From Amycolatopsis dendrobii (GTDB lineage: Bacteria > Actinomycetota > Actinomycetes > Mycobacteriales > Pseudonocardiaceae), in NCBI RefSeq assembly GCF_014145675.1, contig NZ_JACGZW010000007.1:372001-436000 (forward strand): a DNA stretch of 64,000 nucleotides. Reading direction: 5' to 3'. A program made the translations under genes and the position numbers. Every line of letters starts with the position of its first letter. Within the stretch, counting starts at the first letter, position 1. The notes beneath the pieces are model-generated. The model did no database searches. It was not told where the DNA came from and saw nothing but the letters and a program-made list of their open reading frames with translations. Of the stretch, positions 34,481 through 42,016 are shown in pieces.

Positions 34481-35239
34481 GTGGTCAGGACGGAATGGTC
34501 GATCCAGGACATCGCCCGATCCGCGGGCACGACGAGCCGGACCCTGCGGCATTACGACGCCGTCGGGCTCCTGCCGCCGACGCGGATCGGCAGCAACGGC
34601 TACCGCTACTACGACGAGGACTCGCTCGTCCGGTTGCAGCGGATCCTGCTGCTGCGCGAACTGGGACTTGGGCTGCCCGCGATCGCCGAGGTGCTCGACG
34701 GCCAACGCGACGGCGTCGCTGCCCTCGAAACGCACCTGGCGCTGCTGGAGCGAGAGCGGCAGCGGATCGGGCGGCAGATCGAGTCCGTGCGGACCACGCT
34801 CCAGAAACTGAAGGGAGGTGAACAACTCATGGCAGAGGAAATGTTCGACGGGTTCGACCACACCCAGTTCGAGGAAGAGGTCACCCAGCGCTGGGGCGCT
34901 GACGCCTATCGCAAGGGCGACCAGTGGTGGCGGTCGCTGTCCGAGGACGAGAAGAAGGCCCACCAGCAGGAGCAGGTCGACATCGGCTTCGCGTTCGGAG
35001 CCGCTCGCGACGCTGGTCACGACGCCGGTTCGACCGAAACACAGGCGGTCACCGCGCGGCTGCACGAGTGGTTGAAGGCCACCGGGATGGAGATCTCGAA
35101 GTGCTACTTCGCCGGTCTCGGGCAGATGTATGTCGACGACCCGCGGTACGGCTCGTACGACGAGAAGCACGGCCCCGGCACGGCCGAGTACATCCGCGAC
35201 GCGATGAAGATCTACGCGGAGCGGAACCTGACGGACTAA
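34481..35239 (+). CDS. tipA: TipAL-like MerR regulator with thiopeptide-binding TipAS domain
   Basis: 252 aa. N-terminal MerR HTH: IQDIARSAGTTSRTLRHYD near residues 7-25 and NGYRYYDEDSLVRLQ near 38, followed by a coiled-coil dimer helix (ERERQRIGRQIESVRTTLQK). The C-terminal 135 residues form the TipAS antibiotic-binding domain (WRSLSEDEKKAHQQE, GMEISKCYFAGLGQMYV). In Streptomyces TipAL binds thiopeptides covalently through a Cys; CYFAGLGQMYV supplies a Cys at the expected place. An autoregulated MerR promoter lies upstream, and an internal start (34829) gives the short form. Confidence 0.9.
   Translation: MVRTEWSIQDIARSAGTTSRTLRHYDAVGLLPPTRIGSNGYRYYDEDSLVRLQRILLLRELGLGLPAIAEVLDGQRDGVAALETHLALLERERQRIGRQIESVRTTLQKLKGGEQLMAEEMFDGFDHTQFEEEVTQRWGADAYRKGDQWWRSLSEDEKKAHQQEQVDIGFAFGAARDAGHDAGSTETQAVTARLHEWLKATGMEISKCYFAGLGQMYVDDPRYGSYDEKHGPGTAEYIRDAMKIYAERNLTD
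34829..35239 (+). CDS. Internal in-frame start: TipAS-like short form
   Basis: Within the tipA-like gene, a very strong ribosome site GGGAGGTGA (34813-34821) sits seven bases before in-frame ATG 34829. Translation from there gives a 136-aa protein of the drug-binding domain only, as known for TipAS of Streptomyces lividans, which is made in excess and sequesters the antibiotic. This is a second product of the same gene, not a separate gene. Confidence 0.6.
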   Translation: MAEEMFDGFDHTQFEEEVTQRWGADAYRKGDQWWRSLSEDEKKAHQQEQVDIGFAFGAARDAGHDAGSTETQAVTARLHEWLKATGMEISKCYFAGLGQMYVDDPRYGSYDEKHGPGTAEYIRDAMKIYAERNLTD

Positions 35240-35312
35240 CGCTCCGTCAGAAGGTGCGCTGGGGGTAAGGATGGACGGGGCTGCAGACCCGCCATCCTTC
35301 TAACAACACGCG

Positions 35313-35354
35313 CTAGGTATCTATGGCCAAATATCGGGCTGTCCCTAGATACCT
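35313..35354. other. CTAG-containing inverted repeat upstream of the AAA ATPase
   Basis: AGGTATCTA (35315-35323) and TAGATACCT (35346-35354) are perfect 9-bp arms around a 22-base spacer holding CCAAATAT. Two CTAG sites fall inside. It ends 15 bases before the ATPase start, so it is placed like an operator or promoter element. Confidence 0.5.
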
Positions 35355-35369
35355 CGATACGGTGACAGA

Positions 35370-36560
35370 GTGGACCCCATCCGCAACCCCTTCGCGCCCG
35401 GCGCCGGGCAGCGGCCGCCCGAGCTGGCAGGCCGGGAAAGGGAGCTGAAGGCGTTCGAGGTCGTCCTTGAACGCGTCGCTCGCGGACGGCCGGAGCGCAG
35501 TCTCGTGCTGACCGGCCTGCGCGGGGTCGGCAAGACGGTGCTGCTGGGGGAGCTTCGGTCGATGGCCGTCCGGCACCGGTGGGGCGCGGGCAAGATCGAA
35601 GCGCGGCCGGACGCGGAACTGCGGCGTCCGTTGTCGGCAGCCTTGCACCGGGCGATCCGCGATCTCGCCGTGCGGCATCGCGCACCGGACCGGGTCGAGG
35701 AAGTGCTCGGGGTGCTCAAAGCGTTCGCGCTCAAAGCGAACAAGCCGGACGCGAAGCTGCGCGACCGCTGGCAGCCCGGTATCGACGTGCCCGCCGCGCA
35801 GGGCCGGGCGGATTCCGGCGACATCGAAATCGATCTGGTCGAGCTGTTCACCGACGTCGCCGAGCTGGCCGCGGACGTCGGCACCGGCGTCGCGCTGCTG
35901 ATCGACGAGATCCAGGATTTGCAGCCGGACGACGTCTCGGCCCTGTGCGCGGCTTGCCACGAGCTGTCGCAGTCCGGCGCGCCGCTGGTCGTCGTCGGGG
36001 CGGGGCTGCCGCATGTGCCCGCGGTGCTGTCGGCCTCGAAGTCGTACTCCGAACGGCTCTTCCGTTATTCGCGCATCGACCGGCTCAGCCGCGAGGACGC
36101 CGACTACGCGGTGCTGGCTCCGATCGAGCGCGAGGACGCCGGGATCGAACCGGAGGCGCTCGACGCGCTGTTCGACGCGTCCGGCGGTTATCCGTATTTC
36201 ATCCAGGCCTACGGCAAGGCCGCTTGGGACGCCGCGCCCGCCGACCCGATCACGGTCAAGGACGTGCAGGTCGCCGCGCCCGAGGCGGAGTCCGAGCTGG
36301 CGGTCGGGTTCTTCGGATCGCGCTACGAACGCGCGACGCCCGCCGAACGCGAGTACCTGCTCGCGATGGCCGAGCTGACCCAAGGCCGGGACGAGGCCGC
36401 GGGCACCGCCGATGTGGCCGTCTACCTGGGACGCAAGCCGTCGTCGCTGTCGCCGGCACGCGACAGTCTCATGAAGAAAGGCCTGGTCTACTCCGCTGAA
36501 CGCGGGCAGATCGCCTTCACCGTGCCGCATTTCGGGCACTACCTGCTCGGCCGCGACTGA
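35370..36560 (+). CDS. AAA ATPase (Orc1/Cdc6-like P-loop), function unknown
   Basis: 396-aa cytosolic ATPase of the STAND/ORC-like AAA group. Walker A GLRGVGKTVLLGEL near residue 48, Walker B ALLIDEIQDLQPDD near 175, sensor region VVVGAGLPHVP near 208, then GGYPYFIQAYG near 271 and a C-terminal winged-helix-like part (YLGRKPSSLSPARDSLMKKG near 352, split SLSPARDSLMKKG). GTG or ATG alternatives do not matter: GTG 35370 follows the inverted repeat directly. Single gene; no obvious partner. Proteins like this often act as ligand-sensing or regulatory ATPases, but I infer no specific function. Confidence 0.8.
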   Translation: MDPIRNPFAPGAGQRPPELAGRERELKAFEVVLERVARGRPERSLVLTGLRGVGKTVLLGELRSMAVRHRWGAGKIEARPDAELRRPLSAALHRAIRDLAVRHRAPDRVEEVLGVLKAFALKANKPDAKLRDRWQPGIDVPAAQGRADSGDIEIDLVELFTDVAELAADVGTGVALLIDEIQDLQPDDVSALCAACHELSQSGAPLVVVGAGLPHVPAVLSASKSYSERLFRYSRIDRLSREDADYAVLAPIEREDAGIEPEALDALFDASGGYPYFIQAYGKAAWDAAPADPITVKDVQVAAPEAESELAVGFFGSRYERATPAEREYLLAMAELTQGRDEAAGTADVAVYLGRKPSSLSPARDSLMKKGLVYSAERGQIAFTVPHFGHYLLGRD

Positions 36561-36596
36561 GCGGATCTTCCCTTCGCTACCGCTCTATGCGGCTGC

Positions 36597-36651
36597 CTAG
36601 GTCTTTCTAGTGATTCTGCTAGATATCCGTAGAGGGCGTTAGCGCGTTAGC
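36597..36651. other. CTAG cluster and tandem GCGTTAGC repeat
   Basis: Three CTAG sites in 26 bases (36597-36622) followed by GCGTTAGC twice in tandem (36636-36643, 36644-36651). Same unusual composition as the spacers at 34375 and 35313. A 6-bp hairpin TGCCGA/TCGGCA follows near 36697. Confidence 0.35.
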
Positions 36652-36742
36652 GGCTTGTGACCGCCAACACGCGATCTGTCCGGTGATCTTCAGGAGACTG
36701 CCGATGATTCTTCGGCAAGTGCCCCATGTCACCGTAGATTCG

Positions 36743-36772
36743 TTGGCTTCCTTGTGAAAAAAGGTGCATACT
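36743..36772 (+). promoter_or_regulatory. Putative promoter of the 49-aa gene
   Basis: TTGGCT (36743-36748) and CATACT (36767-36772) with an 18-base spacer, in an A-rich stretch (GTGAAAAAAGG) that stands out from the flanks. About 45 bases upstream of the small ORF start. Confidence 0.45.
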
Positions 36773-36816
36773 AGAGACACAGCCACCGAAGACCTCCGAA
36801 GGGGATGCAGAAGACA

Positions 36817-36966
36817 ATGAGCAACATCGCCGCCAAGCTCCGTGCCCGTCGCGCCGAGGCTCGCACTCGCCGGGCACTGAACCGGGCGATCGACACCGCG
36901 GCCACCTCCACGGTCCGCCAGGAGCTCATCGCCCTCGCCCAGGCGCGTCAGCCGTTCATGCGCTGA
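36817..36966 (+). CDS. Small basic protein of 49 aa
   Basis: Starts at ATG 36817 (an in-frame ATG at 36805 would add four residues) and ends TGA 36964-36966. It is Arg/Ala rich (KLRARRAEARTRRALNRAID near residue 7), predicted almost entirely helical, with a C-terminal TVRQELIALAQARQPFMR. A GAAGGGG ribosome site lies upstream, plus a promoter-like element and a following hairpin at 37069. Short proteins with this look occur in related actinobacteria; the function is unknown. Third-position G/C use supports real coding. Confidence 0.6.
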   Translation: MSNIAAKLRARRAEARTRRALNRAIDTAATSTVRQELIALAQARQPFMR

Positions 36967-37002
36967 CCTGCACAAACAACCTGTTGGTGGGTCACTCACG
37001 CG

Positions 37003-37018
37003 AGTGATCTAGACCACA
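37003..37018. promoter_or_regulatory. Candidate CRP/GlxR-type site
   Basis: AGTGATCTAGACCACA matches 10 of 12 defined positions of the TGTGANNTANNTCACA consensus. It overlaps the palindrome TCACTC-ACGC-GAGTGA (36992-37007). Downstream lies a hairpin, so it may drive a small RNA or act in the marR-gnat leader. Confidence 0.35.
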
Positions 37019-37068
37019 GCGAACGCTGGGTGTAACGCCGCGGAGAGCCGCGTCGATACCCACTACGA

Positions 37069-37114
37069 CCCCGTGATGCTGGCGGACCCCCGACCTGGCA
37101 GCATCACGGGGTTT
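37069..37114 (+). terminator. Hairpin with terminal T run between small ORF and marR-gnat
   Basis: CCCCGTGATGCTG / CAGCATCACGGGG, a 13-bp perfect stem with a 17-base loop followed by TTT. It would end transcription coming from the small-protein gene or a short RNA starting near 37020. Confidence 0.75.
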
Positions 37115-37191
37115 CCATATGTCTGGACCAATTCCGCCACCGGTCCACCACCGGGGGAATTCCCTTGCCCCGAGCGGGCGACAGGGCGATG

Positions 37192-37218
37192 CTTGACTCA
37201 GTCAACGATCGAGTCAAG
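37192..37218. promoter_or_regulatory. Operator palindromes of the MarR-GNAT gene
   Basis: Two nested palindromes: TTGACT-C-AGTCAA and the longer CTTGACTC...GAGTCAAG. Their position right at the start of the reading frame argues that translation begins downstream (GTG 37228), and that the MarR half represses its own gene. Confidence 0.65.
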
Positions 37219-37227
37219 GTGGTCCCC

Positions 37228-38157
37228 GTGCCGGATTCCGTCCTCACCGAACGCGTTGCCACGGTTCGCGCTTTCAACCGGCTCTACACCGGCGTGATCG
37301 GCGTCCTCGACGAGGGACCGGCCGACGCCGAATACTCGCTGAGCGAAGCGCGGGTGCTGTTCGAACTCGCCCAACAGGACCAGCTGCAAGTCAGTGATCT
37401 GCGCAAACGGCTGTCCCTCGACGGCGGCTACGCGAGCAGGCTGCTCGGCAGGCTGGAAGCCCGCGGTCTCGTCACCCGCGAACGCTGCGCGGACGACGCG
37501 CGCCGCCAGCTCGTCACGCTCACCGAGGACGGGCGCGCCGCCTTCGCCGATCTCGACCACCGTTCGGCCAGCCAGATCGGCAGCCTCCTCGACCAGTTCG
37601 CGGACGCCGACCAGCGCCGCCTGCTCGGCGCGATGGGGACCATCACCGCGCTAGTCGGCGAATCGGCACCGGAACCGACAGTCACCCTGCGCGCCCCACG
37701 TCCGGGCGACCTCGGCTGGGTGGTGCACCGGCACGGCGCGTTGTACGCCGACGAGTACGGGCTCGACGAACGCTTCGAAGCCCTCGTCGCGCGCGTGATC
37801 GCCGATTTCGCCGAACACCGCGACGACCCGCGCCAAGCCGGCTGGATCGCCGAACTCGACGGCGAGCGAGTGGGCAGTATTTTCTGCACCCCCGGCGACG
37901 AAGACGGCACCGCGAAGCTGCGGCTGCTTCTGCTGGAACCGGCCGCGCGCGGACACGGCGTCGGCAAGCGCCTGGTGCGCGAATGCGTCGAATTCGCCAG
38001 CGCACAGGGGTATCGGTCGATGGAGCTGTGGACGCTGTCGCTGCTCGCCGCCGCGCGCGGGATCTATCGCAGCGCGGGTTTCGAGCTCGTCGGCGAGGAA
38101 GAAACGGACGCGTTCGGCCCCCTCGTGACCGGCGAAACCTGGCGGCGGGAGTTATAG
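37228..38157 (+). CDS. MarR-GNAT fusion protein (regulator/acetyltransferase)
   Basis: 309 aa from GTG 37228; AAGGTGG stands 5 bases upstream. Residues 1-145 are a MarR winged helix (SEARVLFELAQQDQLQVSDL, then DGGYASRLLGRLEARGLVTR near 69, and the wing CADDARRQLVTLTEDG). Residues 150-309 are a GNAT acetyltransferase with acetyl-CoA loop LEPAARGHGVGKRLVREC near 237, split as RGHGVGKRL, and the Tyr-containing IYRSAGFELVGEE near 281. The longer frame upstream (from 37165 or 37189) is judged non-coding because it would cover an operator palindrome. Substrate unknown. Confidence 0.85.
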   Translation: MPDSVLTERVATVRAFNRLYTGVIGVLDEGPADAEYSLSEARVLFELAQQDQLQVSDLRKRLSLDGGYASRLLGRLEARGLVTRERCADDARRQLVTLTEDGRAAFADLDHRSASQIGSLLDQFADADQRRLLGAMGTITALVGESAPEPTVTLRAPRPGDLGWVVHRHGALYADEYGLDERFEALVARVIADFAEHRDDPRQAGWIAELDGERVGSIFCTPGDEDGTAKLRLLLLEPAARGHGVGKRLVRECVEFASAQGYRSMELWTLSLLAAARGIYRSAGFELVGEEETDAFGPLVTGETWRREL

Positions 38158-38445
38158 ATGTTCGTCTTGTACTGCGCCGTGTGCGATCGCCGCACGCTGC
38201 TGGGCGTCGACGAGGTCGACTGGGTCGAAAACCTGACGCGCGGCGTGATCTCGGTGTCCGGCCACTGCCCGCTGGGCCACGACGCAGTGATCTTGACCGG
38301 AGACGCGTTCACCCCGCACGCGGACCCGAGGTATTTCGGGCCCGCGCCGCGAGTGTGGACGAAACCAGTGCACCGCCTGCGCGGCTGGCTGCGCACCCGG
38401 TTCGAGATGAGCCGAGACCTGCCCGGCCCGTTCTATCGTTTCTGA
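38158..38445 (+). CDS. Small Cys-rich (Zn-ribbon-like) protein
   Basis: 95 aa beginning right after the MarR-GNAT stop, so co-transcribed. YCAVCD near residue 5 and GHCPLGHD near 35 form a possible zinc-binding C-C-C-H set, followed by a basic tail (HRLRGWLRTRFEM). No family recognised. It overlaps the convergent AhpD-like gene by 13 bases, which is common in this genome. Composition and codon use are host-like. The link to the upstream acetyltransferase suggests an accessory role, but nothing more can be said. Confidence 0.7.
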   Translation: MFVLYCAVCDRRTLLGVDEVDWVENLTRGVISVSGHCPLGHDAVILTGDAFTPHADPRYFGPAPRVWTKPVHRLRGWLRTRFEMSRDLPGPFYRF

Positions 38446-39008
38446 CGCCCCATCAAGTAAAACTCGGGATTCGGCTTGAGCGCGGTCAGATGCGCGAGCC
38501 GGTTGGACATCGCGAACAACGCGGTGATCGCGCCGACGTCCCAGATCTCGTCCTCGGTCAGCCCCGCCTCGCGCGCCAGCGCCAGGTCGCCCTCGCCGAA
38601 CAACGCGGAATCGCGGGACAACGCCAGCGCGAGATCCACGATCGCCCGGCCGCGCTCGTCGAGTTCGACCTGCCACGGATTCGTCGCGACCTGGTCGGAC
38701 AGCTCCGGGTCCTTGGCGCGGATCCGCAGGATCGCCCCGTGCGCGACGATGCAGTAGGTGCAATGGTTCGCACCGGAGGTGGCTACGACGACGAGCTCGC
38801 GTTCGGCTTTGGTGAGTCCGCCGTCGCGTTCCATGAGCGCGTCGTGATAGTCGAGAAACGCCCGCAGTTCGGCGGGGCGGTGGCCTAGGGCGCGGAAGAT
38901 GTTCGGCGTGAAGCCGGATTTCTCCGCGATGGCACCGATGCGCTCGCGGAGATCGTCGGGAAGGTCTTCGAGTTCCGTCACGGGGAACCGGCTCACGGGG
39001 TTGGTCAT
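38433..39008 (-). CDS. AhpD/carboxymuconolactone-decarboxylase-like peroxidase-related enzyme
   Basis: 191 aa starting at ATG 39008. It has the AhpD-like core: AELRAFLDYHDALM near 50, then SGANHCTYCIVAHGAILR near residue 82, which holds the redox CxxC and the conserved His. The rest matches the 'peroxidase-related enzyme' group with LTEDEIWDVGAITALFAMSNRLAHL. Likely an alkylhydroperoxidase using the CTYC pair. Start upstream of 39008 is possible but would extend into an unlikely basic N-terminus. Confidence 0.85.
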   Translation of the reverse strand: MTNPVSRFPVTELEDLPDDLRERIGAIAEKSGFTPNIFRALGHRPAELRAFLDYHDALMERDGGLTKAERELVVVATSGANHCTYCIVAHGAILRIRAKDPELSDQVATNPWQVELDERGRAIVDLALALSRDSALFGEGDLALAREAGLTEDEIWDVGAITALFAMSNRLAHLTALKPNPEFYLMGRQKR

Positions 39009-39114
39009 GCCGCCCACGCTAACCCGCGCGGTTCGCGCACGGGAGGGGGCGCGGTTGCCCGCACCGAATGACCCCGGATGCTCACCGTTCACCCGGAAGG
39101 GGTTTGCTTACCCG

Positions 39115-39765
39115 GTGAACTGGACCGCGTACGTGGACGGTTACTGCGAGCGCACCGCGCCCGGACTCTGGGGAGAGCCGCTCAACGACCTGGCCAACCT
39201 GGCCTTTCTCGGCGCCGCCGGGATGGTCTGGTGGCGGGCCGACGGGCAGCGCACCGGGCGGGTGCTCGCTGCCCTGATCGGGTTGATCTTCGTTGCCAGC
39301 AGCGTCTTCCACCTGGTCGCCACGCGATGGGGAGCGGTCGCCGACTCCGCCGCCATCCTGCTCTTCACCTTGTTCTACGCCGCGGCCTTTCCGAGGGTCT
39401 TCTTTCAAGCGAAAGCCAAGTGGTCCTGGCTGGGGGCACCAGTATTCCTGGCGATCACCGGCGCATCGGCGGCGCTTGGGGGCGGGCTGTATCTGCCAGC
39501 GCTCGTGGGCCTCGCCGGGTTCGCCATCGCGTTGGGGATAAAGCGCGATCCGTACTGGCTGCATTTCGTGATGGCCGCCGCGGTGTTCGCGTTGTCGTTG
39601 TCCTTCCGCACCATCGACGGAGTGATCTGCGGAGACTTCCCGGCAGGAACGCATTTCCTCTGGCATTTGCTCAACGCGGTAGTCCTGTACATCGTCGCGA
39701 AGGCGATGATCGGCAAGACACCAGAGGCCCCCGCGCCGGAAGACGACGCGGGGGCCTCTGTCTAA
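39115..39765 (+). CDS. Ceramidase-like multi-pass membrane protein
   Basis: 216 aa; GTG 39115 begins with VNWTAYVDGYCERTAPGLW, the typical opening of bacterial proteins in the alkaline ceramidase / PAQR-like superfamily. Seven hydrophobic segments are visible, with conserved His and Asp positions at VFHLVATRWGAVADSA near 61, YWLHFVM near 144 and a final THFLWHLLNAVVLYIV near 180 that would hold the metal site. The ORF extends upstream but only this start has family character. Substrate unproven. It ends in a hairpin shared with the coding 3' end. Confidence 0.75.
   Translation: MNWTAYVDGYCERTAPGLWGEPLNDLANLAFLGAAGMVWWRADGQRTGRVLAALIGLIFVASSVFHLVATRWGAVADSAAILLFTLFYAAAFPRVFFQAKAKWSWLGAPVFLAITGASAALGGGLYLPALVGLAGFAIALGIKRDPYWLHFVMAAAVFALSLSFRTIDGVICGDFPAGTHFLWHLLNAVVLYIVAKAMIGKTPEAPAPEDDAGASV
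39723..39759. terminator. Hairpin at the 3' end of the ceramidase-like gene
   Basis: AGAGGCCCCCGCG / CGCGGGGGCCTCT, perfect 13-bp arms overlapping the last codons, placed between convergent genes. No strong T tract, so termination strength is uncertain. Confidence 0.6.
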
Positions 39766-39772
39766 AAAGGAC

Positions 39773-41437
39773 TCAGTGCGCGCCGATGGGGCGCAGGTCC
39801 TTGTCGTTTTCGTCGGCGTGGTAGTCCTCGGGTGCGGTTTCGTCGTTGCCGGGACTCCACTTCAGGGCCCGTGCGATGACCGAGACCACCGCGGCTACCA
39901 CGATGTTCGCGATCAAAGCCACGAAACCGGGGTAGATCTGCACCGCGGCGAGACCGGTGCCGCCGAAGGGGTGCCAGCCGAAGATCGACAGGTTGCCCAT
40001 CGCCAGCGCAGAGCCGCCGAAGTGGTGTTTTCCGTTGGCGGGGTTGGGGATTCCGTACAGCATGATCAAGCCCCAGCCCATCCCGACGATCCAGCCTGCG
40101 ATGAGACCCGCCTTGTGGAACCAGCGCGTGTACAGGGCGATCGCCACCGCGGGCAGGGTTTGCAGGATCAGCACGCCGCCGATGAGCTGCAGGTCGATCG
40201 AGAACTGCGGGTCGATCAGGATGATCACCAGCACCGCACCCAGCTTGACCACCAGCGACGCCAGTTTGGCCTGCTTCGCCTCCTGTTTCGGCGTCGCGTC
40301 CTTGCGGATGTACTCCTTGTAGATGTTGCGCGTCCACAGGTTCGCCGCGGCGATCGACATGATCGCGGCGGGCACCAGGGCGCCGATGCCGATCGCGGCG
40401 AAGGCGATGCCCGCGAACCAGTTCGTGAACTGCGAGTCGAACAGCAGCGGGACGATCGTGTTGCCGTCCGGCTTTCCCGTGGCGGCGTTCTTCAGCGGCT
40501 TGACGCCCGCCGAGATCGCGACGTAGCCCAGCAGCGCGAGCAGGCCCAGCACGAACGAGTAAGCAGGCAGCGCCACCATGTTCCGCTTGATCACGTTGCG
40601 TCCGCGCGAGGCGAGCACGCTCGTGAGCGAGTGCGGGTACAGGAACAGGGCGAGCGCCGAACCCAGTGCCAGCGTCGCGTACTGCAACTGGTTGCTCGAG
40701 GTCAGCAGGATCGAACCGGCGGGCTTGCCCGTGTTCGGGTTCGGCTTGGCGAGCGTTTCCTTGGCGGTGCTGAAGATGTGGTCCCAGCCGCCGAGCTTCG
40801 AGGGCAGATAAATGACGGCCACGATGATCACGATGTAGATCAGGATGTCCTTGACGAACGCGATCAGCGCGGGCGCGCGCAGGCCCGACTGATACGTGTA
40901 GAGCGCCAGGATGATGAACGCGACCAGCAGCGGCAGGTGCCCGACGATGCCGGAACCGTTGATGCCCATCGTGCGCAGCACGGCTTCGAGGCCGACCAGC
41001 TGCAACGCGATGTACGGCATGGTCGCGACGATGCCGGTGATCGCGACCAGCAGCGCCAGCGTCGGCGAACCGAAGCGGCCGCGGACGAAGTCGGCGGGGG
41101 TCACGTAGCCGCGCGAACGGCTGACCGACCACATGCGCAGCGCGGGCAGCAGGACGATCGGATAGACGACGATCGTGTAAGGCAGCGCGTACAGGCCGAG
41201 CGCGCCGGCGCTGAACACGAGCGCGGGCACGGCGACGAAGGTGTACGCGGTGTAGAGGTCGCCGCCGAGCAGGAACCAGGTGATCCACGAACCGAACTTG
41301 CGGCCGCCGAGGCCCCATTCGTCGAGGTGGTCGAGGCTGCCGCCGGCTTTCCACCGCGAAGCGACGAAGCCGAGCACGGTGACGACGACGAACAGGAACG
41401 CGAAGACGATGAGTTCGACCCACTGGATGTTGCTCAT
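39773..41437 (-). CDS. mctP: Sodium/solute symporter, MctP-type monocarboxylate permease
   Basis: 554-aa SSS-family symporter with about 13 membrane spans. The N-terminus is SNIQWVELIVFAFLF...WGLGGRKFGSW, and the core has SRGYVTPADFVRGRFGS near 105 and GALVPAAIMSIAAANLWTRN near 350, the sodium-site region; split here as GALVPAAIMSIAA. A long cytosolic loop holds the conserved KEYIRKDATPKQEAK. It resembles actinobacterial MctC/MctP, which take up acetate, propionate or lactate. ATG 41437 overlaps the stop of the small DUF3311 gene (ATGA), so the two form a transport unit. Confidence 0.88.
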   Translation of the reverse strand: MSNIQWVELIVFAFLFVVVTVLGFVASRWKAGGSLDHLDEWGLGGRKFGSWITWFLLGGDLYTAYTFVAVPALVFSAGALGLYALPYTIVVYPIVLLPALRMWSVSRSRGYVTPADFVRGRFGSPTLALLVAITGIVATMPYIALQLVGLEAVLRTMGINGSGIVGHLPLLVAFIILALYTYQSGLRAPALIAFVKDILIYIVIIVAVIYLPSKLGGWDHIFSTAKETLAKPNPNTGKPAGSILLTSSNQLQYATLALGSALALFLYPHSLTSVLASRGRNVIKRNMVALPAYSFVLGLLALLGYVAISAGVKPLKNAATGKPDGNTIVPLLFDSQFTNWFAGIAFAAIGIGALVPAAIMSIAAANLWTRNIYKEYIRKDATPKQEAKQAKLASLVVKLGAVLVIILIDPQFSIDLQLIGGVLILQTLPAVAIALYTRWFHKAGLIAGWIVGMGWGLIMLYGIPNPANGKHHFGGSALAMGNLSIFGWHPFGGTGLAAVQIYPGFVALIANIVVAAVVSVIARALKWSPGNDETAPEDYHADENDKDLRPIGAH

Positions 41438-41712
41438 CGGGCGTCCCCCTCGTCCAGGTCGTCGACGCTCAGCTCGTCCCGGCCGCCACCCCGCGGCTTG
41501 TTTTTGGTGGCCAGGTAGACGATGCCGGTGCACAGCACGCCTGCCACCACGAACGCCAACTGGAACCAATAGAAGAACGGAAGGCCGAACAGCCGCGGCC
41601 CGTCGAAGTTGAACAGCGGCGTGACCAGGATCAGCAACGGGATCAGCAACAGCAGGTTCCAGGCACTGAACTGGAACCCGCGCACCCGACCGCCCGGTTT
41701 GGCAGTGGACAT
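41434..41712 (-). CDS. DUF3311 small membrane partner of the symporter
   Basis: 92 aa with two membrane spans (about residues 17-33 and 47-65) and an acidic tail. Sequence LLLLIPLLILVTPLFNFDGPR near residue 20 (split LLLLIPLLILV and TPLFNFDGPR) is typical of DUF3311 proteins that always precede SSS permeases such as MctP. Its stop overlaps the symporter start. Probably an assembly or stability partner of the transporter. Confidence 0.85.
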   Translation of the reverse strand: MSTAKPGGRVRGFQFSAWNLLLLIPLLILVTPLFNFDGPRLFGLPFFYWFQLAFVVAGVLCTGIVYLATKNKPRGGGRDELSVDDLDEGDAR

Positions 41713-42016
41713 CGAACCTCACCTAACACTCACGTGACACGCGACCGCCTGACCCTAGACCTCGGTCATCCCGCCGTCATACGACTTCGATATCGATTCG
41801 ATCAGCACTACGAACACGTTCCAGGGTGTGGACAACCTCGGGGACAACCCGCTCCGGCGCGGCCCCGGCAAGCCGTGCGCTACCCCTATCGGCGGGACCG
41901 GGCCGCCTCGAATGCCCCAAGAGCTTGTGCCGGACGGTGGTTGTCCACGGGGTTCGGCAGCTTGTGCACAGAGTTATCCACAGGCAGTGGACAACTCTGT
42001 GGCTAAACTGAACGGC
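41713..42016. other. DnaA-box cluster upstream of an XRE gene
   Basis: 304 bases without a supported gene. Several DnaA-like 9-mers are visible: TGTGGACAA 41827-41835 (perfect TTGTCCACA, minus strand), TTGTCCACG 41941-41949, TTGTGCACA 41962-41970, TTATCCACA 41974-41982 (perfect), and AGTGGACAA 41986-41994. One more perfect box is at 42403-42411, beyond the gene. No dnaA, dnaN or gyrase gene is near, so this is unlikely to be oriC. Confidence 0.6.

Noticed and set aside
41827..41994. Chromosomal origin (oriC)
   Set aside because: DnaA boxes are present, but dnaA, dnaN, recF or gyrB are absent, the boxes are fewer than usual for oriC, and there is no AT-rich unwinding region.
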